A stretch of 64,000 bases of DNA from Paenibacillus beijingensis. Lineage in GTDB: Bacteria > Bacillota > Bacilli > Paenibacillales > Paenibacillaceae. The stretch spans positions 4,721,001-4,785,000 of the forward strand of contig NZ_CP011058.1 of the NCBI RefSeq assembly GCF_000961095.1. The letters run 5' to 3'. Positions 60,831 through 64,000 of the stretch are shown here, piece after piece; positions within the stretch are counted from its first letter, which is position 1, and each line of letters begins with the position of its first letter. The position numbers and the translations under genes are program-made. The notes under the pieces are model-generated. The model searched no databases and was not told where the DNA came from. It saw only the letters and a program-made list of their open reading frames with translations.

Positions 60831-61724
60831 ATGGAATCGAAACGTTGTTTATTTTGCGATACAGTCGTTCCCGTCAAAAAAAACGGTGAAGAGGATCTAT
60901 TCGTCGGCTGCTACTGCGCGCCGGCAAGCTCCTATAGCCTGGATTGCGAAAGTTACGATCGGTTAAGCATGCTTTCATATACGAAGCAGCGGGTGCTGTA
61001 TCCGATCGCATCGGCTTATATCCGGGAGTTGACCGATTGCGAAGAGCAGGTGCGACTTTCTCTGCCAGAGCTGGAACGGGTCGCCGCTTCCCCGCACATT
61101 CCGGCCACTGTGGAGGAGAAAGGCATCCGCCTTCTTCGTTATTTGCGCCGCAACAGCAGTGCACCGATGAATCCGGTTGTCATCCAGCCCCTGACGAAGA
61201 GCTTTAACTTAACGTATTCGCCTAATCTCCAGGAAATGGTCTATATTATCGAAACGTTGAAAGATAACGAGCTCGTGGAGCGTACCGGTTCGACTTTGCG
61301 TCTGACGGAATCGGGATGGCGGCGTGCGGAGGAAAGTATGGGAGACGGCAGGTTGAAGCCGTGTTATGTGGCGGCGGCGGATTGGGGAGCCCACAAGGAG
61401 ATGTGGACGGAAGAGGTGCTCCCGCGCATTCAGCAATGCGGTTATTTACCCCGTTACGGCGGTCAGGCTGCGGATGAAAAAAGCGGCGACACCGCGCTCC
61501 GTCTAACGGCTGAATGTAAGCTTCTGATTGCGGATTTGACCGAACACGCGCATGAAGTATATTTAGCCGCAGGCTGCGCCATGGGACTGAATATTCCGGT
61601 CATCTGGACCGTTCATCGCGAGGCGGTCGACAGCATTCCCGTAACGTCCGATTACATCCGGCCGATCGTATGGGAAACCGGCGACGAACTGGCCGCTATG
61701 CTCCAGCAGCGGCTCGGGGGATAA
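60831..61724 (+). CDS. zinc-ribbon / winged-helix / deoxyribosyltransferase-like fusion protein
   Basis: This 297-residue protein is not a known named product. The N-terminus has a zinc-ribbon-like pattern, CLFCD then GCYC. The middle contains a winged-helix-like piece, YIIETLKDNELVERTGSTLR then LTESGWRRAEE. The C-terminal 130 residues (KPCYVAAADWGAHKEMWTEE, CKLLIADLTEHAHEVYLAAG, AMGLNIPVIWTVHREAVDSI) match nucleoside 2-deoxyribosyltransferase-like domains. The usual catalytic Glu of the YEAG/MELG motif is replaced (VYLAAGCA). It may bind a nucleotide without cleaving it. GAGGGAGG precedes ATG 60831. Confidence 0.7.
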   Translation: MESKRCLFCDTVVPVKKNGEEDLFVGCYCAPASSYSLDCESYDRLSMLSYTKQRVLYPIASAYIRELTDCEEQVRLSLPELERVAASPHIPATVEEKGIRLLRYLRRNSSAPMNPVVIQPLTKSFNLTYSPNLQEMVYIIETLKDNELVERTGSTLRLTESGWRRAEESMGDGRLKPCYVAAADWGAHKEMWTEEVLPRIQQCGYLPRYGGQAADEKSGDTALRLTAECKLLIADLTEHAHEVYLAAGCAMGLNIPVIWTVHREAVDSIPVTSDYIRPIVWETGDELAAMLQQRLGG

Positions 61725-61847
61725 AGCCGCAGATCTTGCCGCTGCGCGCAAAGGTTCCGCTTCCGAACGGATTATGCGATGAAACACGCGCGGCGACTAA
61801 GAGCTCGAGATATGCGAACGGTTGGGACGGACGAATTATATGATAAC

Positions 61848-61889
61848 AAAGAGCGCCTCGCCGATTTCTTCGGCAAGGCGCTCTTTTTC
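61848..61889. terminator. terminator after the deoxyribosyltransferase-like gene
   Basis: AAAGAGCGCCTCGCCG and CGGCAAGGCGCTCTTT pair with one mismatch and are followed by TTCT. The A-run on the other side would let it stop minus-strand transcripts too. Confidence 0.85.
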
Positions 61890-62005
61890 TAAACTTGTCC
61901 TCTTTGAACCGCGTTGCATGCGCTTAACAAATTGCCGTCAGGGTCTTTAAACCCAAATCCTACGTGGTCTGAGTTCATATTCAATGACCCGACTTCTAAT
62001 TTCAA
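61889..62005 (-). pseudogene. glyoxalase/bleomycin-resistance (VOC) C-terminal fragment
   Basis: The minus strand reads LKLEVGSLNMNSDHVGFGFK then DPDGNLLSACNAVQRGQV and a stop at 61889-61891. FKDPDGNLL is the ending shared by VOC-superfamily proteins. Only about 38 residues remain, and upstream sequence in the same frame is not recognisable. Confidence 0.5.
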
Positions 62006-62134
62006 CATCCACTACAAACTTCCTTCCCGATCAATTATTTTCGTTATTAGCTCGGCACCAGACTTTACCGTATGGGGGGAGAGGTGTATAGGAAAGAATA
62101 CTTGAAAATATCGGGTGAGGGAGGGGGGAATGCA

Positions 62135-62389
62135 GTGAAGAACGTGTCTGGGGCGGCGGCCGTTCAAATCAAAAGAACCTTATTTGATGACCGGATGCTA
62201 GAGGAGCTGCTTAAGCGGCTTCCGGTATGGAAAATAAAAGGGATCGTCGTTCCGTCGCTTATATTGGTCGTTACGATTCGCAAAAGACTTGATGGGCGCA
62301 ATAATGCCATTTTTTCACGAAGGATGATGCTGGAATATGTGGTTTGGGCCGTTTATCGGCAGCAGCGTCAGACGAATGTAATGGGTTAG
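62135..62389 (+). CDS. small protein of unknown function
   Basis: The 84-residue basic protein reads AAAVQIKRTLFDDRMLEELL, KRLPVWKIKGIVVPSLILVV and then RRMMLEYVVWAVYRQQRQTN. One moderately hydrophobic stretch could associate with the membrane. I do not recognise a family. GTG 62135 is chosen because GAGGGAGGGGGGAA precedes it. It may be co-transcribed with the phosphoesterase 34 bases downstream. Confidence 0.55.
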   Translation: MKNVSGAAAVQIKRTLFDDRMLEELLKRLPVWKIKGIVVPSLILVVTIRKRLDGRNNAIFSRRMMLEYVVWAVYRQQRQTNVMG

Positions 62390-62423
62390 GTTAGTCGAAT
62401 GTAACGGATTAGGAGGAATCCGG

Positions 62424-62933
62424 ATGAAAGTCGGAATCGTGTCGGATACGCATATGCCCCGCAAGTCCAAGGAGCTGCCGAAATCGTTAATGAAAGGTTT
62501 CCGCGATGTGGAGCTGATCATTCACTGCGGTGATTGGACGACGGGTGAGGTTGTAAAGGCGCTGGAGTCGATAGCCCCTGTCGAAGGCGTTACGGGAAAC
62601 GGAGACAGCAAAGAAATTGAGGAGCGGTTCGGATGGAGCAAAATCATCCGCGCGGGCGGTTTGGCAATTGGCATTGTACACGGTCATCTCGGAATCGGAG
62701 CTTCGACTCCGCAGCGGGCATGGAATACGTTTCGCGGACAAGCGGTTGATCTGATTGTATTCGGACATTCTCATATTCCGTTTAAAGAAAGCCGAGAAGG
62801 CGTTATGCTGTTAAATCCCGGTTCGCCGACGGACAAAAGACGCCAGCGGCTTTTTTCTTACGGCATATTGGAAGTCGGAGACGGAGTGTGGGATGTAAAC
62901 CATCTTTTTTTTAGCACAAAAATCAAAACATAA
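62424..62933 (+). CDS. YfcE-type metallophosphoesterase
   Basis: This 169-residue cytosolic phosphodiesterase is of the MJ0936/YfcE family. Metal-binding motifs appear in order: VSDTHMPR (DxH), IIHCGDW (GD), GVTGNGDS (GNxD), IVHGHLG (GH) and IVFGHSHIPF (GHxH). The length is standard. AGGAGGAATCC precedes ATG 62424. Members hydrolyse phosphodiesters in vitro; the natural substrate is not known. Confidence 0.93.
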   Translation: MKVGIVSDTHMPRKSKELPKSLMKGFRDVELIIHCGDWTTGEVVKALESIAPVEGVTGNGDSKEIEERFGWSKIIRAGGLAIGIVHGHLGIGASTPQRAWNTFRGQAVDLIVFGHSHIPFKESREGVMLLNPGSPTDKRRQRLFSYGILEVGDGVWDVNHLFFSTKIKT

Positions 62934-62996
62934 TCGCGGCTATTCCGGGAAAAGATACTTACAGATACGACCAATCTGAGCAGGAGGCCGTTAAAG

Positions 62997-63317
62997 ATGA
63001 ATGTAGGACAGAATGTAAACAGCATGAATATGACTTATGAGCAGTTTATGGATCAAGTCAGAATCCGCCGGGAGCAAGAAATGATGGCGGCAAGACAGGC
63101 TTTGCAAAATGCCGGTGCAGACAGTCAGTCCGGGCGGGGGAGAGAAATACTTAACAGTATGGAAAGCATTATTCGTGAATTGGAACTGGCCGAGAACCAG
63201 CTTCTCGTTCAAATGGATGCTCAGCAGCGCCAGTTGAAACGAGTCCGCGATCGGATCAGGGAGACGGAAGCAAGTATCCAAAATTATGTTCTGAAAGGCG
63301 GAACACTGCCTCACTGA
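62997..63317 (+). CDS. small coiled-coil protein of unknown function
   Basis: The 106-residue protein is almost entirely helical: MTYEQFMDQVRIRREQEMMA, NSMESIIRELELAENQLLVQ, and MDAQQRQLKRVRDRIRETEA. It is charged and Gln-rich with no membrane segment, so an oligomeric coiled coil is likely. The family is not recognised. CAGGAGG precedes ATG 62997. Confidence 0.7.
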   Translation: MNVGQNVNSMNMTYEQFMDQVRIRREQEMMAARQALQNAGADSQSGRGREILNSMESIIRELELAENQLLVQMDAQQRQLKRVRDRIRETEASIQNYVLKGGTLPH

Positions 63318-63500
63318 GAAGGATAACCGGTTTACCGGACGATTTAGCGGTACGGGATTTAAAGTCAGACAAGCAGAGCGCCAGCGCCCTGCTTTTTCAT
63401 TCTTGCAGTATTATGGAATCAGCACCCGATTTCCGAGCCAAACCATGCGAAATCCGCCGGGTTATGGTATGCTGTACAAAACTCGGAAGGAGGGATAGCT

Positions 63501-63896
63501 GTGAACCGGGATTTTATGCCGTTAATTGGAATGGACGGAGAACTTGTAATTTCAATAAAGAAAGCGGAATACGGAATGACGGTATTTACGAAGGAATTGG
63601 TGTACCATAAGCCGCATGTCAATTATTATATAAAACTCGCCGACATTACCAGCATCATTCCTTTCGAGACGCGCGAATCACATAAGGTGGCCATCGGCAG
63701 AGGGCTCCATGGAACCTCCGAATATGTGAACCTGATGCGCGGAGATCCGTCGTACAGCCTATATGTACGGGGAGCGCTGATGCATAACCGCAGCGGTTTG
63801 TTTACGATAGGGAACATGCAGTTCGTTCTCCCAGTTCCCGAGAGAGCTTTGGAAGTGATAGGGAAATACAGCGGAATGAATGTCTTTCGTACTTGA
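63501..63896 (+). CDS. conserved small protein of unknown function
   Basis: The 131-residue protein has a mainly beta character: MPLIGMDGELVISIKKAEYG, YYIKLADITSIIPFETRESH and GLFTIGNMQFVLPVPERALE. This suggests a PH-like or small barrel domain. No catalytic motif or signal peptide is present, and I do not recognise the family. It starts at GTG 63501 behind GGAGGGATAG. A terminator follows at 63941. Confidence 0.65.
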   Translation: MNRDFMPLIGMDGELVISIKKAEYGMTVFTKELVYHKPHVNYYIKLADITSIIPFETRESHKVAIGRGLHGTSEYVNLMRGDPSYSLYVRGALMHNRSGLFTIGNMQFVLPVPERALEVIGKYSGMNVFRT

Positions 63897-63940
63897 ATCT
63901 TTGGCATGTTTGAAATCGCAATGGCGATGAGGCGTGAGTC

Positions 63941-63976
63941 GAAGCGGTCCGTTTCAAACGGATCCGCTCTTTTTTG
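63941..63976 (+). terminator. terminator near the window end
   Basis: AGCGGTCCGTTT and AAACGGATCCGCT pair with a small bulge and are followed by CTTTTTTG. Confidence 0.8.
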
Positions 63977-64000
63977 TTTTGTGAACGGAGCAGGCAAGAA

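Larger units (their letters stand above)
61725..62134. other. gap with terminator and VOC-protein remnant
   Basis: Between the two genes lie the terminator at 61848-61889 and a minus-strand vicinal-oxygen-chelate fragment. I see no complete gene. A GC-poor stretch with no signal fills the rest. Confidence 0.5.

Noticed and set aside
1..64000. CRISPR arrays, tRNA/rRNA genes, intact insertion sequences, prophage
   Set aside because: No spaced direct-repeat arrays, cloverleaf genes, ribosomal RNA segments, transposase or phage structural genes were seen on reading both strands.

Overview
The window reads as chromosome of an endospore-forming Firmicute of the Paenibacillaceae (Paenibacillus/Cohnella type). 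The main pointers are a T-box-controlled thrS with a TTG start, strong AGGAGG ribosome sites on most genes, a gerA-C-B-B spore-germination operon, a YteA-like DksA/TraR protein, DUF421, DUF3900 and Lin0512 proteins, an S-layer-anchored nucleotidase with three SLH repeats, a bacterial NO synthase, and moderate-to-high GC coding sequence with AT-rich gaps. No rRNA, tRNA, CRISPR array, intact transposase or phage gene was seen.

Layout. 1-4.3 kb: the tail of an unknown gene, an aldo/keto reductase, a sigma-A promoter plus T-box leader and thrS, and a RibD-C/DHFR-like protein. 4.3-12 kb: mixed accessory sequence, with a repeated hairpin element, a decayed short-chain dehydrogenase, a small membrane protein, a NarL-type two-component pair, a possible ABC-F tail, a second aldo/keto reductase with a DUF1835 protein, and remnants of a LacI regulator and a sugar-binding protein. 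11.6-16.9 kb: gluQRS (minus), corA, hrpB with an unusual Ala/Ser/Pro-rich insert, and a DUF1294 protein. 16.9-19.8 kb: a minus-strand sugar operon (Gfo/Idh/MocA dehydrogenase and two TIM-barrel isomerase/epimerases). 19.8-21.1 kb: an AT-rich zone with a decayed DUF4269 gene. 21.2-24.8 kb: a GC-rich four-gene operon with overlapping junctions (ECF-like sigma factor, membrane anti-sigma-like protein, ABC ATPase, ABC-2 permease), preceded by a possible autoregulated ECF promoter and the second copy of the repeat.

25.1-34.5 kb: a HelD helicase, a frameshifted GyrI-like gene, a TetR regulator whose palindromic operator recurs before the next gene, a MOSC fragment, a molybdopterin oxidoreductase, and ecsC overlapping nos. 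34.5-41.3 kb: a DHA2 efflux pump behind two related palindromes, a lipoprotein cyclophilin, DUF3900, Lin0512, uppP and a secreted beta-propeller-like protein. 41.8-49.6 kb: the 1601-residue double nucleotidase with SLH anchor, a second and larger HelD (minus), and a promoter-terminator unit that could make a short RNA. 49.6-54.9 kb: the germination operon with a tandemly duplicated gerB. 55-64 kb: a CheY-like regulator overlapping a hybrid histidine kinase, then GNAT, YteA-like, DUF421, a degenerate deoxyribosyltransferase-like protein, a YfcE-type phosphoesterase and small conserved unknowns.

Two themes stand out. The first 30 kb carries several decaying genes (SDR, ABC-F-like, LacI, sugar-binding protein, DUF4269, GyrI-like, MOSC), pointing to active turnover of accessory functions. 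Several small regulated modules look self-contained: sigma/anti-sigma/ABC exporter, TetR plus its unknown target, the palindrome-controlled efflux pump, and a zinc-ribbon/winged-helix/deoxyribosyltransferase-like fusion that lacks the expected catalytic glutamate. All calls come from reading sequence and translations by eye; no database search was possible.
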